From Salegentibacter salinarum (GTDB taxonomy: Bacteria; Bacteroidota; Bacteroidia; Flavobacteriales; Flavobacteriaceae), in the NCBI RefSeq assembly GCF_900168115.1, contig NZ_FUZC01000005.1, forward strand, positions 1 through 64,000: 64,000 nt of DNA, written 5' to 3'. Shown here one piece after another: positions 7,397 through 16,687 of the stretch. The position numbers and the translations under genes were made by a program. Positions within the stretch are counted from its first letter, which is position 1; each line of letters opens with the position of its first letter. The notes under the pieces were generated by a model. That model ran no database searches. It saw nothing but the letters and a program-made list of their open reading frames with translations, and was not told where the DNA came from.

Positions 7397-10225
7397 ATGA
7401 AAAAATTATTACTGAATTCATTAATTCTTCTCCTTTCAGCGAATGTTGGAATTCTCGCTCAGGAGAGTGAAAATATTCCTGTAAGTCCGAAGGTGAAGAT
7501 GGGCAAACTCGAGAATGGCCTCACCTATTACATTAGGAATAACGAAAGACCAGAGGACAAATTAGAACTTCGTCTGGTTATTAATGCAGGTTCTATTCTG
7601 GAAAACGAAAACCAACAAGGTTTGGCTCATTTTGTTGAGCATATGAACTTTAATGGAACTGAAAATTTTCAGAAAAACGAACTTGTAGATTATCTTCAAA
7701 GCATCGGTGTAAAGTTTGGGGCTGATTTAAATGCCTACACCAGTTTTGATGAAACCGTTTATATTCTTCCCATCCCCAGTGATGACGAAGAAACCTTAAA
7801 TACCGGTTTTCAGATTCTCGAAGATTGGGCGCATAAAGCGACGATGACTGACGAAGATATCGATGAAGAACGCGGCGTAGTAATGGAAGAATACCGTTTG
7901 GGTCTTGGTCCGGATAAACGTATGATGCAGGAATATCTTCCAAAAGTTATGTACAATTCCCATTATGCCGACAGACTTCCTATTGGAAAAAAAGAAGTAA
8001 TTGAGGAAGCAGATTATGAAACCGTTCGTAATTTTTATAAAGACTGGTATCGCCCAGACCTTATGGCCGTGGTTGCTGTAGGAGATTTGGATGTAGAAAC
8101 CATTGAGAAAAAGATCAAAGATCATTTTTCTAATCTGGAGCCAATAGAAAATCCGAGGGAACGAAAAACTTACGACCTTCCTAATCACGAAGAAACTTTT
8201 GTTTCTATTGCTTCAGATAAAGAAGCACCATTTTCACAAGTTCGGGTTTATTACAAAGACCACGAAGAGTCAGAAGATGTAATTACCAAAGAAGATTATA
8301 TAGATCAGATGGAAAGAAGCCTTTTTTCAACTATGATCAATAACCGTTTAAGCGAACTTACAAACAGCTCAAATCCACCTTTTAATTACGGATATTCTTA
8401 TTACGGTGGCACTTTTGCCCGGAATAAAAATGCATACCAGTCTTTCGCAATGACGGGAGAAAATCAGCAACTGGAATCACTAAAAGCCTTATTAGAAGAA
8501 AATGAGCGAGTGAAGCGACATGGTTTTACCGAAAGTGAATTTAAAAGAGCTAAAAGTGAATACCTTGCAAGACTGGAGCAACAATACAAAGATCGCGACA
8601 AGCAGGAAAGTGGCCGGTTGGTAAATCAATATGTTAATCATTTTCTTGAAAATACGCCAATTCCGGGAACCGAATGGCAGTACAATTTTGCACAGGAAAA
8701 TATAGATGCTATTGAACTTGATGAAATTAACGGACTTATTTCTGAATTTCTTCATGAAGATAATCGTGTAATTGTACTTACCGGACCTAAAAAAGAAGGC
8801 CTGGAACCGGTTAAAGAAGAGGAAGTGATGGCTCTTTTAGAGGAAATTGAAAATTCAGAAATAGCCAGCTATGAAGAAGAAACATTACGAGATGAGTTAA
8901 TGACCAAAATACCTAATGCAGGTAGTGTGGTTGAGACAGAAAAAAATGAAGAAGTTGGTTTTACTCGTTTAAAACTAAGTAATGGTGCAGAAGTAGTATA
9001 TAAGAAAACTGATTTTAAAAATGATGAGATCCTTTTTAGCGCCAAAAGTATGGGAGGAACTTCATTATATTCAGATGAAGATTATTTAAATACAGCCTTG
9101 GCCAATAGTGGTCTCTCTCAAGCAGGAATCGCAGACCTTTCGGTAAACGATCTTAATAAAATGATGAGCGGAAAAATAGTTCAGGTGCGTCCTGAAATTT
9201 CCGGCATTACGGAAGGTTTCAGTGGTTCCTCTACACCAAAAGACCTTGAAACGTTATTCCAGATGGTTCATCTTTATTTTACCGAACTTAATATGGATAA
9301 AGAAGCCTACACTGCATTTGTAAACAAACAAAAAGCCTTTTTAGGGAATTTGATGTCTAATCCTAATTTCTATTTTCAAAATGAGTTAGGGAAATTCAGA
9401 AATCAAGGAAATACTAGATATGTAGGTTTCCCTACTCCAGAGAAATACGATTCGCAAAATTATGAACTGGCTTATAAAAAATACCAGGAACGTTTTGCCA
9501 ATGCAGGTGATTTCACCTTTTATTTCGTAGGTAATATTGATGAAGAAAAAGTAAAAGAACTTGCTTCAACTTATATCGCAAGTTTACCGTCTTCAGAAAA
9601 AAATGAAGAATTTAAAGCTCCGGAATTTAGAACTTCAACTTCAGGAGAAAAAAAAGTAGTTTATAAAGGTACCGATCCCAAAAGTATGGTAAATATTCTT
9701 TGGAATGGAGAAACCAATTATGAAGCCGAAGAAGATTTTACGATGAAAGCTTTAGGAGAAATTTTAACCATTAAATTGGTAGAGCAGCTTAGAGAAGAAG
9801 AAGCCGGTGTTTATGGAGTTGGTGCTCGTGGTAACCTAAGCAAAATTCCATATGGGTCTTACAATTTCACTATTTCTTTCCCTTGCGGACCGGAAAATGT
9901 TGAAAGTTTAACGGAGGCCGCACTTGCTGAAGTTGAAAAAATTAAAGAAAATGGCCCAACTGATAAAGACCTGGATAAAATCAAGGAAACCTTTTTAGTA
10001 CAACGCAAGGACCAGCTTCAGGAAAATAGATTTTGGTTAAGTCAGTTAGAAACTGCCGATATGGAAGAGCGTGACCTTAGCGAAATCTTAAAATATGAAG
10101 AAAAAGTAGCGGATCTTTCTAAAGATGAAATTAAAGAAGTGGCTAAGAAGTATTTAGACAAGAACTATTTATTAGGTATTTTGATGCCTGAGAAAAAAGG
10201 GGAAGCGGCAGAGGATGGAGAATAA
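7397..10225 (+). CDS. M16 family (pitrilysin-type) zinc metalloprotease, secreted
   Basis: This large envelope peptidase (942 residues) has a cleavable signal peptide of about 21 residues ending in ILAQ. The inverted zinc motif HxxEH is at H78-x-x-E81-H82, with the third ligand probably E158 in DEERGVVMEEYR. The protein has the two-half M16 layout. The C-terminal half (from about residue 510) repeats the fold without a second HxxEH, as expected. Such proteins degrade oligopeptides or misfolded proteins in the periplasm. The gene stands alone between two terminators. Confidence 0.9.
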   Translation: MKKLLLNSLILLLSANVGILAQESENIPVSPKVKMGKLENGLTYYIRNNERPEDKLELRLVINAGSILENENQQGLAHFVEHMNFNGTENFQKNELVDYLQSIGVKFGADLNAYTSFDETVYILPIPSDDEETLNTGFQILEDWAHKATMTDEDIDEERGVVMEEYRLGLGPDKRMMQEYLPKVMYNSHYADRLPIGKKEVIEEADYETVRNFYKDWYRPDLMAVVAVGDLDVETIEKKIKDHFSNLEPIENPRERKTYDLPNHEETFVSIASDKEAPFSQVRVYYKDHEESEDVITKEDYIDQMERSLFSTMINNRLSELTNSSNPPFNYGYSYYGGTFARNKNAYQSFAMTGENQQLESLKALLEENERVKRHGFTESEFKRAKSEYLARLEQQYKDRDKQESGRLVNQYVNHFLENTPIPGTEWQYNFAQENIDAIELDEINGLISEFLHEDNRVIVLTGPKKEGLEPVKEEEVMALLEEIENSEIASYEEETLRDELMTKIPNAGSVVETEKNEEVGFTRLKLSNGAEVVYKKTDFKNDEILFSAKSMGGTSLYSDEDYLNTALANSGLSQAGIADLSVNDLNKMMSGKIVQVRPEISGITEGFSGSSTPKDLETLFQMVHLYFTELNMDKEAYTAFVNKQKAFLGNLMSNPNFYFQNELGKFRNQGNTRYVGFPTPEKYDSQNYELAYKKYQERFANAGDFTFYFVGNIDEEKVKELASTYIASLPSSEKNEEFKAPEFRTSTSGEKKVVYKGTDPKSMVNILWNGETNYEAEEDFTMKALGEILTIKLVEQLREEEAGVYGVGARGNLSKIPYGSYNFTISFPCGPENVESLTEAALAEVEKIKENGPTDKDLDKIKETFLVQRKDQLQENRFWLSQLETADMEERDLSEILKYEEKVADLSKDEIKEVAKKYLDKNYLLGILMPEKKGEAAEDGE

Positions 10226-10253
10226 CCCGGGATTTTTCCAAAACTAACTTTTT

Positions 10254-10296
10254 AAAAACCGATTGTTACCCATTTATGGCTACAATCGGTTTTTTA
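10254..10296 (+). terminator. terminator after the M16 protease gene
   Basis: AAAAACCGATTGT (10254-10266) pairs with ACAATCGGTTTTT (10282-10294) and is followed by further T residues. Confidence 0.85.
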
Positions 10297-10374
10297 TGTA
10301 TAAGCTGTTAACAAAATCATTTTATAAACCTGTAATAAATTGTATTTTTACCCTTCAAAAATCACAGAGACTTA

Positions 10375-11139
10375 ATGGGTAAAATCATTGCTATTGCAAA
10401 CCAAAAAGGAGGAGTTGGCAAAACCACTACCTCGGTAAACCTGGCCGCTTCGCTTGGAGTACTTGAAAAGAAAGTATTGTTAATAGATGCAGACCCACAG
10501 GCCAATGCTACATCGGGCCTGGGAATTGACGTTGAAGAGGTTGAATTAGGCACTTACCAGCTTTTTGAAGACTCAATAGCTCCTGAAGACTGCATTCAAA
10601 AAACAAGTTCTCCCAATTTAGATATCATCCCGGCTCATATTGATCTGGTTGCTATAGAAATTGAACTGGTAGACCAGGATCAAAGGGAATCTATGCTAAA
10701 AAAAGCAATCACTCCTTTAAAAGAGCGGTATGATTTTATTTTAATTGATTGTGCTCCTTCCCTGGGTTTATTAACTTTAAATGCCTTAACAGCATCAGAT
10801 TCTGTGGTAATTCCAATTCAATGTGAATATTTTGCGCTGGAAGGTTTAGGAAAACTGCTTAACACTATAAAAAGCGTTCAAAAAATTCATAATAATAAAT
10901 TAGACATAGAAGGTTTATTGCTAACTATGTACGATTCGCGTTTAAGGCTTTCTAACCAGGTGGTAGAAGAAGTTCAGAAGCATTTTGGAGAGATGGTTTT
11001 TGATACAATCATTCAAAGAAATGTACGTTTAAGTGAAGCCCCAAGTTATGGCGAAAGCATTATTAACTATGATGCGGGTAGTAAAGGAGCCAGCAATTAT
11101 TTAAGCCTGGCAAATGAAATTATAAAGAAAAACCCTTAG
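10375..11139 (+). CDS. parA: ParA/Soj-type chromosome partitioning ATPase
   Basis: This is a deviant Walker A ATPase (KGGVGKT, Lys11 and Lys16) of the MinD/ParA superfamily, 254 residues, without an N-terminal DNA-binding domain. That matches chromosomal Soj rather than large plasmid ParA. It carries the Walker A' block LIDADPQANATSGLG and the DCAPSLGLLTLNAL block. With ParB it moves and segregates replication origins. It is followed after 3 bp by parB. I did not find a parS-like 16-mer near it. Confidence 0.95.
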   Translation: MGKIIAIANQKGGVGKTTTSVNLAASLGVLEKKVLLIDADPQANATSGLGIDVEEVELGTYQLFEDSIAPEDCIQKTSSPNLDIIPAHIDLVAIEIELVDQDQRESMLKKAITPLKERYDFILIDCAPSLGLLTLNALTASDSVVIPIQCEYFALEGLGKLLNTIKSVQKIHNNKLDIEGLLLTMYDSRLRLSNQVVEEVQKHFGEMVFDTIIQRNVRLSEAPSYGESIINYDAGSKGASNYLSLANEIIKKNP

Positions 11140-11142
11140 AAG

Positions 11143-12048
11143 ATGGCGAAGGCGACAAAAAAACAGGCATTAGGGCGCGGACTTTCGGCTTTATTGAAAG
11201 ATCCGCAAAATGATATACAATCTGCTGAAGATAAAAATGCCGATAAACTGGTTGGGCATATAGTAGAACTGGAATTAGGATCTATTGAAGTAAATCCGTT
11301 CCAGCCAAGAACCAGTTTTAACGAAGACAATCTTAAAGAATTGGCCTCTTCAATTCGAGAACTTGGAGTAATCCAGCCAATTACTGTTAGAAAACTGGAT
11401 TACGATAAATACCAGTTAGTTTCTGGAGAACGGCGTTACCGGGCTTCAAAATTAGTCGGTTTAGAAACTATTCCGGCATATATAAGGATTGCCAATGACC
11501 AGGAATCCTTGGAAATGGCCTTGGTAGAAAATATTCAGCGCCAGGATTTAGACCCGATAGAGATTTCGCTTTCGTACCAGCGATTAATAGATGAAATAAA
11601 CCTTACCCAAGAGCAACTTAGCGAGCGAATCGGGAAAAACCGTTCTACTATCGCCAATTACTTACGTCTTTTAAAACTCGATCCTATTATTCAAACCGGA
11701 ATGCGGGATGGTTTTATGAGTATGGGGCACGGCCGGGCCTTGATTAACGTTAGCGATCCACAAAAGCAGTTGGATATTTATGAAAAAATACTTCAAAAAT
11801 CATTGTCTGTTAGGGAAACCGAACAACTGGTACGTGAAGTAAATGAAGGTTCTAAAACTTCAAAAACCGCTAAGAAATCAGCTGCAGTTCCTACTACTTA
11901 TAAAAAAGGAATTAAAGAATTTTCAGAATATTTAGGGACCAAAGTAGATTTAAAGGTTACTAAAAAAGGTTCAGGAAAACTTAGTATTCCGTTTTCTTCT
12001 GAAGAAGATTTTATTCGGTTAAAAAAACTTATTCAGGGTGAAGAATAA
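11143..12048 (+). CDS. parB: ParB/Spo0J-type chromosome partitioning protein
   Basis: The product is a 301-residue ParB. The N-terminus has the KKQALGRGLSALL block and the N-terminal CTPase domain includes VSGERRYRASKL. A central helix-turn-helix (LTQEQLSERIGKNRSTIANYLRLL) follows, with a C-terminal dimerisation region. It loads on parS sites and works with ParA, whose gene is 3 bp upstream. The last codons overlap the next gene by 11 bp, so the genes form one operon. Confidence 0.95.
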   Translation: MAKATKKQALGRGLSALLKDPQNDIQSAEDKNADKLVGHIVELELGSIEVNPFQPRTSFNEDNLKELASSIRELGVIQPITVRKLDYDKYQLVSGERRYRASKLVGLETIPAYIRIANDQESLEMALVENIQRQDLDPIEISLSYQRLIDEINLTQEQLSERIGKNRSTIANYLRLLKLDPIIQTGMRDGFMSMGHGRALINVSDPQKQLDIYEKILQKSLSVRETEQLVREVNEGSKTSKTAKKSAAVPTTYKKGIKEFSEYLGTKVDLKVTKKGSGKLSIPFSSEEDFIRLKKLIQGEE

Positions 12049-12628
12049 TCGGGTTTTATCATTTCTTTTTTTCCTGTTGTTGGTTTTTACACTTACGGCC
12101 CAGGAAGATTCTTTAATGGTTGAAACTCCTGTGAATCAGGATACAATTTCTGAAGAAAAAGATTATAAACCTTATAATGCACTCGCCCCCGCTAAAGCTG
12201 CATTTTATTCGGCAATATTACCGGGTTTAGGGCAGGCATATAACGGCAGGTACTGGAAAATACCGCTTGTGTATGCGGGAATTGGTACCGGGGTTTATTT
12301 TTACATCAATAATAATAAAGAGTGGAATCGTTACCGAGATGCTTATAAAGACCGTCTCGCTGGCCGGAAAGATGAATTTACTGTAAACGGTGATCAAAGG
12401 ATAACCGATGATGGACTTATTAGAGCACAGGAATTTTACCGCCGAAATAAGGAAATTTCAATCCTAGTAACTGCCGGTTTTTATGTTCTGAATATTATTG
12501 ATGCTAACGTAGATGCTCATTTACAACAGTTTAATGTAAGTGAAGACTTAACGCTACAACCAAATATGGAACTTGATAATTATACAGGGAAATCCCGCTA
12601 CGGTTTATCCTTAAATTACAGGTTTTAG
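12038..12628 (+). CDS. DUF5683 domain protein, exported
   Basis: This is a 196-residue protein with a signal peptide (VLSFLFFLLLVFTLTAQ). The conserved block PAKAAFYSAILPGLGQAYNGRYWKIPLVYAGIG and two hydrophobic segments (about residues 48-85 and 130-150) are typical of DUF5683, a family of unknown function found next to parAB and dapB in flavobacteria. The start at 12038 overlaps the end of parB, and dapB follows about 50 bp later. A role in the envelope is an inference from the signal peptide and the membrane segments only. Confidence 0.75.
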   Translation: MKNNRVLSFLFFLLLVFTLTAQEDSLMVETPVNQDTISEEKDYKPYNALAPAKAAFYSAILPGLGQAYNGRYWKIPLVYAGIGTGVYFYINNNKEWNRYRDAYKDRLAGRKDEFTVNGDQRITDDGLIRAQEFYRRNKEISILVTAGFYVLNIIDANVDAHLQQFNVSEDLTLQPNMELDNYTGKSRYGLSLNYRF

Positions 12629-12677
12629 GAAGCAGTTTATTTCCACCAATTAATTAGAATAGCAAAATTTTATAGAG

Positions 12678-13391
12678 ATGAAAATAGCACTTTTAGGATA
12701 CGGAAAAATGGGAAAGACAATCGAGGAGATTGCCTTAAACCGGGACCACGAAATTGTTCTTAAAATTGAAGAAGATATTGATACTTACGAGATCGATAAA
12801 ATGGAAATTGATGTTGCTATAGATTTTAGTGTTCCAAAGGCAGCTTTTAAGAATATCACCACCTGTTTTAAAAATAATATTCCCGTGGTTTGTGGTACTA
12901 CGGGCTGGCTGGACGATTATGAAAAAGCCGTTGAAATTTGCAAGAAAGAAGACAGCGCTTTTATTTATGCTTCAAACTTTAGTGTTGGGGTAAATCTATT
13001 TTTTGAGTTGAATAAAAAATTAGCCAAAATGATGAACGGTATGGATGATTATGCTGTGGAAATTGAAGAAATACACCATACCCAAAAACAAGATGCCCCA
13101 AGTGGCACTGCAATTAGTCTGGCGCAGCAAATAGTTACTGAAAATGTTAAAAAGAACAGCTGGCAACTTGATCACGCCGCAGCCGATGAAATCCCGATTA
13201 AAGCTAAAAGAATTGAAGACGTACCGGGCACTCACACCGTTTCTTATAAATCTAAAATAGATTCTATAGAAATTATGCATACCGCAAATTCACGACAAGG
13301 ATTTGCCCTGGGAGCAGTAATCGCTGCAGAATGGCTAAAGGATAAGAAAGGAATTTTCACCATGCAAGATGTACTTTCCAGCCAATTTTAA
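12678..13391 (+). CDS. dapB: 4-hydroxy-tetrahydrodipicolinate reductase
   Basis: This enzyme reduces 4-hydroxy-tetrahydrodipicolinate with NAD(P)H in lysine and meso-diaminopimelate synthesis. It has the N-terminal Rossmann motif GYGKMG (residues 7-12), the CGTTGW block and the catalytic signature EIEEIHHTQKQDAPSGTAI. At 237 residues it is slightly shorter than enterobacterial DapB (about 270), which is normal in Bacteroidota. It lies in the parAB-lepB operon-like run, ahead of a 10-bp inverted repeat. Confidence 0.95.
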   Translation: MKIALLGYGKMGKTIEEIALNRDHEIVLKIEEDIDTYEIDKMEIDVAIDFSVPKAAFKNITTCFKNNIPVVCGTTGWLDDYEKAVEICKKEDSAFIYASNFSVGVNLFFELNKKLAKMMNGMDDYAVEIEEIHHTQKQDAPSGTAISLAQQIVTENVKKNSWQLDHAAADEIPIKAKRIEDVPGTHTVSYKSKIDSIEIMHTANSRQGFALGAVIAAEWLKDKKGIFTMQDVLSSQF

Positions 13392-13399
13392 TCAAAATA

Positions 13400-13427
13400 T
13401 AGTAACAAACATTGGATTTTGTTACTA
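13400..13427. repeat. perfect 10-bp inverted repeat between dapB and lepB
   Basis: TAGTAACAAA (13400-13409) and TTTGTTACTA (13418-13427) are perfect inverted repeats separated by eight bases, 20 bp before the lepB ATG. It lacks a T-run, so it could be an operator or a leader hairpin. Confidence 0.5.
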
Positions 13428-13446
13428 ATAAGCAAAGAATAAAAAT

Positions 13447-15021
13447 ATGACGTTTACACAATGGTTTCTGTTTTTTCTGCTGGTTCAGGTTATTCACTTT
13501 GCAGGTACCTGGAAACTTTATCAAAAAGCGGGAAGACAAGCCTGGGAAGCCGCAATTCCTATTTACAATGCAGTAATTTTAATGAAAATCATAAACCGCC
13601 CGTGGTGGTGGGTGATTCTTCTTTTTATCCCCATTGTAAATCTGATCATGTTCCCCGTAATTTGGGTAGAAACCATTAGAAGCTATGGCCGGCATAGCAC
13701 TACCGATACCATTTTAGCGATTATAACACTCGGTTTCTATATTTACTATATAAATTATGCTACTGATGTAAAATATATAGAGGACCGAAGCTTAAAACCA
13801 AGGACCGACGCAGGGGAATGGATAAGTTCTATACTTTTTGCAGTAATTGCCGCAACCATAGTGCATACCTATGTCATGCAACCTTTTACCATTCCGACTG
13901 CATCTTTGGAAAAAACTTTATTAGTTGGAGATTTCCTTTTTGTAAGTAAGTTTCATTATGGAGCACGCCTTCCAAGAACGGCGGTTGCGTTCCCAATGGT
14001 TCACGATACAATTCCGGTGCTGGGCGTAAAATCTTATTTGACCAAACCTCAAATTCCTTATTTGAGATTACCGGGATTTGAAGAAATTGAACGCAATGAT
14101 ATTGTGGTTTTTAACTGGCCGGTAGATACGGTGAATGCTTTTCAGCAGTATGGCGATGGAAAATATTATTACAAACCCATAGACAAAAAATCTAATTATG
14201 TAAAACGTGCGGTAGGAATTCCCGGGGATTCGCTTGAGGTTCGTGCAGGGAAAGTTGTGGTAAATAATGAGCCGCTTCAGCTTCCGGGACGTGCAAAAAC
14301 TCAGTTTACTTATATTGGTACTACCAACGGGCAGGGCTTTAACCCTCGATATTTATATGAAGAATATGATATTACTGATGGTTATTATCACGATTCTAAT
14401 ACAAATCAATTCTATATAAAAGCTTTAACCGAATCGGCTTATAACCGAATTAAAAATCATCCTAACGTTACTAGTATTGAAAGATATTCTGATTCCTTAG
14501 GCTCAAAAGACCGAAGCATTTTTCCGAATAATGGAAAGTTAAATTGGAATAACGATTACATGGGTCCGATTTATATTCCCGAGGAAGGTGTTACGGTAGA
14601 TCTTACCGCAGAATCAATGCCTTTTTATAAGCGAATTATAGAAACTTACGAGGGCAGTGAAATGGGAATTAACAATAAGCTAAGCCTAAATGGAACCCAG
14701 GTTTTGTTAAACGGTCAGCCTACAAATTCTTATACATTTAAACAGAATTATTACTGGATGATGGGTGATAATCGTCATAACAGTGAAGATAGTCGTACCT
14801 GGGGCTTTGTTCCTGAAAATCACGTGGTAGGAAAACCAGTTTTTGTTTGGATGAGTTGGGATGCCAATGCGCAGGGCTTCTTTAATAAAATTAGATGGGA
14901 TCGCGTTTTCACCACCGTAAAAGGTGATGCCACGCCAACATCTTACCTCCCCTATTTCCTAATATTATTAGTTATACTTATCGCTTTTAATTACTTTAAA
15001 AAACGCAGGAAAAACGCTTAA
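13447..15021 (+). CDS. lepB: signal peptidase I with N-terminal DUF5684-like membrane domain
   Basis: This peptidase removes signal peptides from exported proteins at the inner membrane. The 524-residue protein is far longer than E. coli LepB (324). Residues 1-105 form a membrane domain of several segments with a QAWEAAIPIYNAVILMKI block (DUF5684-like). The peptidase anchor is at about 127-145. Catalytic Ser153 sits in IPTASLEKTLLVGD and the general base Lys253 in YVKRAVGIPGDSLE. The C-terminal box MGDNRHNSEDSRTWGFVP is intact. An insertion between boxes C and E accounts for part of the extra length, and a last membrane segment plus a basic tail end the protein. wbqC starts at the next base. 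Confidence 0.9.
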   Translation: MTFTQWFLFFLLVQVIHFAGTWKLYQKAGRQAWEAAIPIYNAVILMKIINRPWWWVILLFIPIVNLIMFPVIWVETIRSYGRHSTTDTILAIITLGFYIYYINYATDVKYIEDRSLKPRTDAGEWISSILFAVIAATIVHTYVMQPFTIPTASLEKTLLVGDFLFVSKFHYGARLPRTAVAFPMVHDTIPVLGVKSYLTKPQIPYLRLPGFEEIERNDIVVFNWPVDTVNAFQQYGDGKYYYKPIDKKSNYVKRAVGIPGDSLEVRAGKVVVNNEPLQLPGRAKTQFTYIGTTNGQGFNPRYLYEEYDITDGYYHDSNTNQFYIKALTESAYNRIKNHPNVTSIERYSDSLGSKDRSIFPNNGKLNWNNDYMGPIYIPEEGVTVDLTAESMPFYKRIIETYEGSEMGINNKLSLNGTQVLLNGQPTNSYTFKQNYYWMMGDNRHNSEDSRTWGFVPENHVVGKPVFVWMSWDANAQGFFNKIRWDRVFTTVKGDATPTSYLPYFLILLVILIAFNYFKKRRKNA

Positions 15022-15672
15022 ATGGAAGAAATTTTAATACATCCGGCCTATTTTGGGCCGGTTTCTCAGTTTGTTGCTCTGGCAAAAGCCGATAAAGTCT
15101 TTTTTGAAAATGAAGACAATTATCAGAAGCAAACCTATAGAAACCGGATGTATATCTATGACTCCAACGGAAAATTATTGCTGAATATTCCTATTAAACA
15201 TCGTTCCGCCTTAACAGGAGAGCCCAAAGAAGCGGGGAAGCATCAGTTGTATAAAGAAGTAAAAATTGAAAACGATTTTGAATGGCAAAAGCAGCATTGG
15301 CGTGCTTTAAAAGCTTCTTATCAAACTTCACCATTTTTCGAATTTTATGAAGATGAAATTTATCCGCTCTATCATAAGCAATTCAATTACCTCCTGGATT
15401 TCAATTATGCCTGTCTGGAATTTGTAACAGATTCGCTTCAACTGGATTTAGATTTCGAGAAAACCTCAGAATATATTCTACAACCTGAAGATAAAAAAGA
15501 CGTACGACCATTGATTAAGGCCAAGGGAAAATTGAAATTTCAGCAGGAAGAATACACCCAGGTTTTTAAAGAAAAACACGGGTTTTTACCTAATTTAAGT
15601 ATCCTGGACCTTCTTTTTAATGAAGGGCCCAATACTACCAACTACCTGGAAGCCCAGGATCTTAAATTTTAA
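15022..15672 (+). CDS. WbqC-like family protein
   Basis: This 216-residue protein begins ILIHPAYFGPVSQFVALAKAD and continues NYQKQTYRNRMYIYDSNGK and LNIPIKHR, the hallmark blocks of the WbqC family. WbqC members are found in O-antigen and polysaccharide loci, but the reaction is not established. In flavobacteria the gene is usually fixed after lepB, as here (0 bp gap). The 3' end overlaps the convergent EEP gene by 11 bp. Confidence 0.8.
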   Translation: MEEILIHPAYFGPVSQFVALAKADKVFFENEDNYQKQTYRNRMYIYDSNGKLLLNIPIKHRSALTGEPKEAGKHQLYKEVKIENDFEWQKQHWRALKASYQTSPFFEFYEDEIYPLYHKQFNYLLDFNYACLEFVTDSLQLDLDFEKTSEYILQPEDKKDVRPLIKAKGKLKFQQEEYTQVFKEKHGFLPNLSILDLLFNEGPNTTNYLEAQDLKF

Positions 15673-16687
15673 TTTTGGTTAAAATTGGGTAGTGATCTGA
15701 AAATTCATTTTTAAAACGTTTATAATCGTTTATTTGAATCTTATTATCAACCCAGATAAAATCTATTCGTAAGGGGAAATAATTTAATTTAAATGTTTGC
15801 CCAAAACCTTCTCCAGAATGTAAAAAAGCATCGGTAAACCTATCCTCTTTATTTACCATTGCATAGACATAAGAAAAAGCGGTATTGTTAAAATCACCAG
15901 CAATAATTGTTTTATAGGGAGTTTCGTTCACTTTTTTCATCATCATTTCAGCCTGCTCCTGCTGCAAACTAAAACCCTGCCCTATTCTACCCAGTAATTT
16001 CTTTGAATCTGCTTTACGTAACTCGTCAATTTCGGGCTTAATATTTAAGGATTGAAAATGAACATTAAAAATTCGTAAAGTATCTTTTCTCACTACCACA
16101 TCCGTATAAATAGAGTTGTTATTCCCATTGTGAGGAAAGTCAATCGAGGATTGTCCAATTATTGGATACTTAGAGAAAATTGCCATCCCGAATTCAGAAT
16201 TTCTCCCTTTTTTATGTACAAACTTATAGGGATAAAGTGCGTTAATTCCAATTTCATCTACGGTATGCTCCTGGGTAAGTAATATATCAGGATTTTTCTC
16301 TTTTACGAATTTTGTGATTTTTTCAGGAATGTTTTTTTCATCTGTCCATCCATAAGAATTATACAACCGCACATTATAGCTCATAATACTCAACTCCTCT
16401 TCAGAAGTTTGCGTATCACCGGTAAATTGATAGAGATTGGTGGCGTAATTATAACCTACCAGCAAAATAATAAGAGACAATAAAAACTGTCTCTTAAATC
16501 TTATAATCCAGTAAACCATAAAAACCAGGTTTATGAGGATTAAAACTGGTACCCCAAGGCTTAATACGGAAAGTAATGGGAAGGATTTTGGAGGGATAAA
16601 AGCGAGTAGATAGGATAATAAAAGCGCCGTAGCGGCAAGGGAGTTAAAGATAAAAACTATCTTATCTATGAGTCCGAGATTCTTCAT
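15662..16687 (-). CDS. endonuclease/exonuclease/phosphatase (EEP) family membrane protein
   Basis: The 341-residue protein has three N-terminal membrane helices (about residues 10-30, 37-60 and 68-85) followed by an EEP catalytic domain. Catalytic landmarks are MSYNVRLYN (Asn), ILLTQEHT (Glu), TIIAGDFNNTAFSY (Asp and Asn) and a final FSDHYPIL (Asp and His). The substrate is unknown; the catalytic domain follows directly after the helices, and its side of the membrane cannot be settled here. It is the last gene of the minus-strand operon, abutting a rhomboid gene. Confidence 0.85.
   Translation of the reverse strand: MKNLGLIDKIVFIFNSLAATALLLSYLLAFIPPKSFPLLSVLSLGVPVLILINLVFMVYWIIRFKRQFLLSLIILLVGYNYATNLYQFTGDTQTSEEELSIMSYNVRLYNSYGWTDEKNIPEKITKFVKEKNPDILLTQEHTVDEIGINALYPYKFVHKKGRNSEFGMAIFSKYPIIGQSSIDFPHNGNNNSIYTDVVVRKDTLRIFNVHFQSLNIKPEIDELRKADSKKLLGRIGQGFSLQQEQAEMMMKKVNETPYKTIIAGDFNNTAFSYVYAMVNKEDRFTDAFLHSGEGFGQTFKLNYFPLRIDFIWVDNKIQINDYKRFKNEFSDHYPILTKIKI

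Noticed and set aside
10300-12040. parS sites near parA and parB
   Set aside because: No sequence close to the parS consensus was found around the genes. parS may lie elsewhere.
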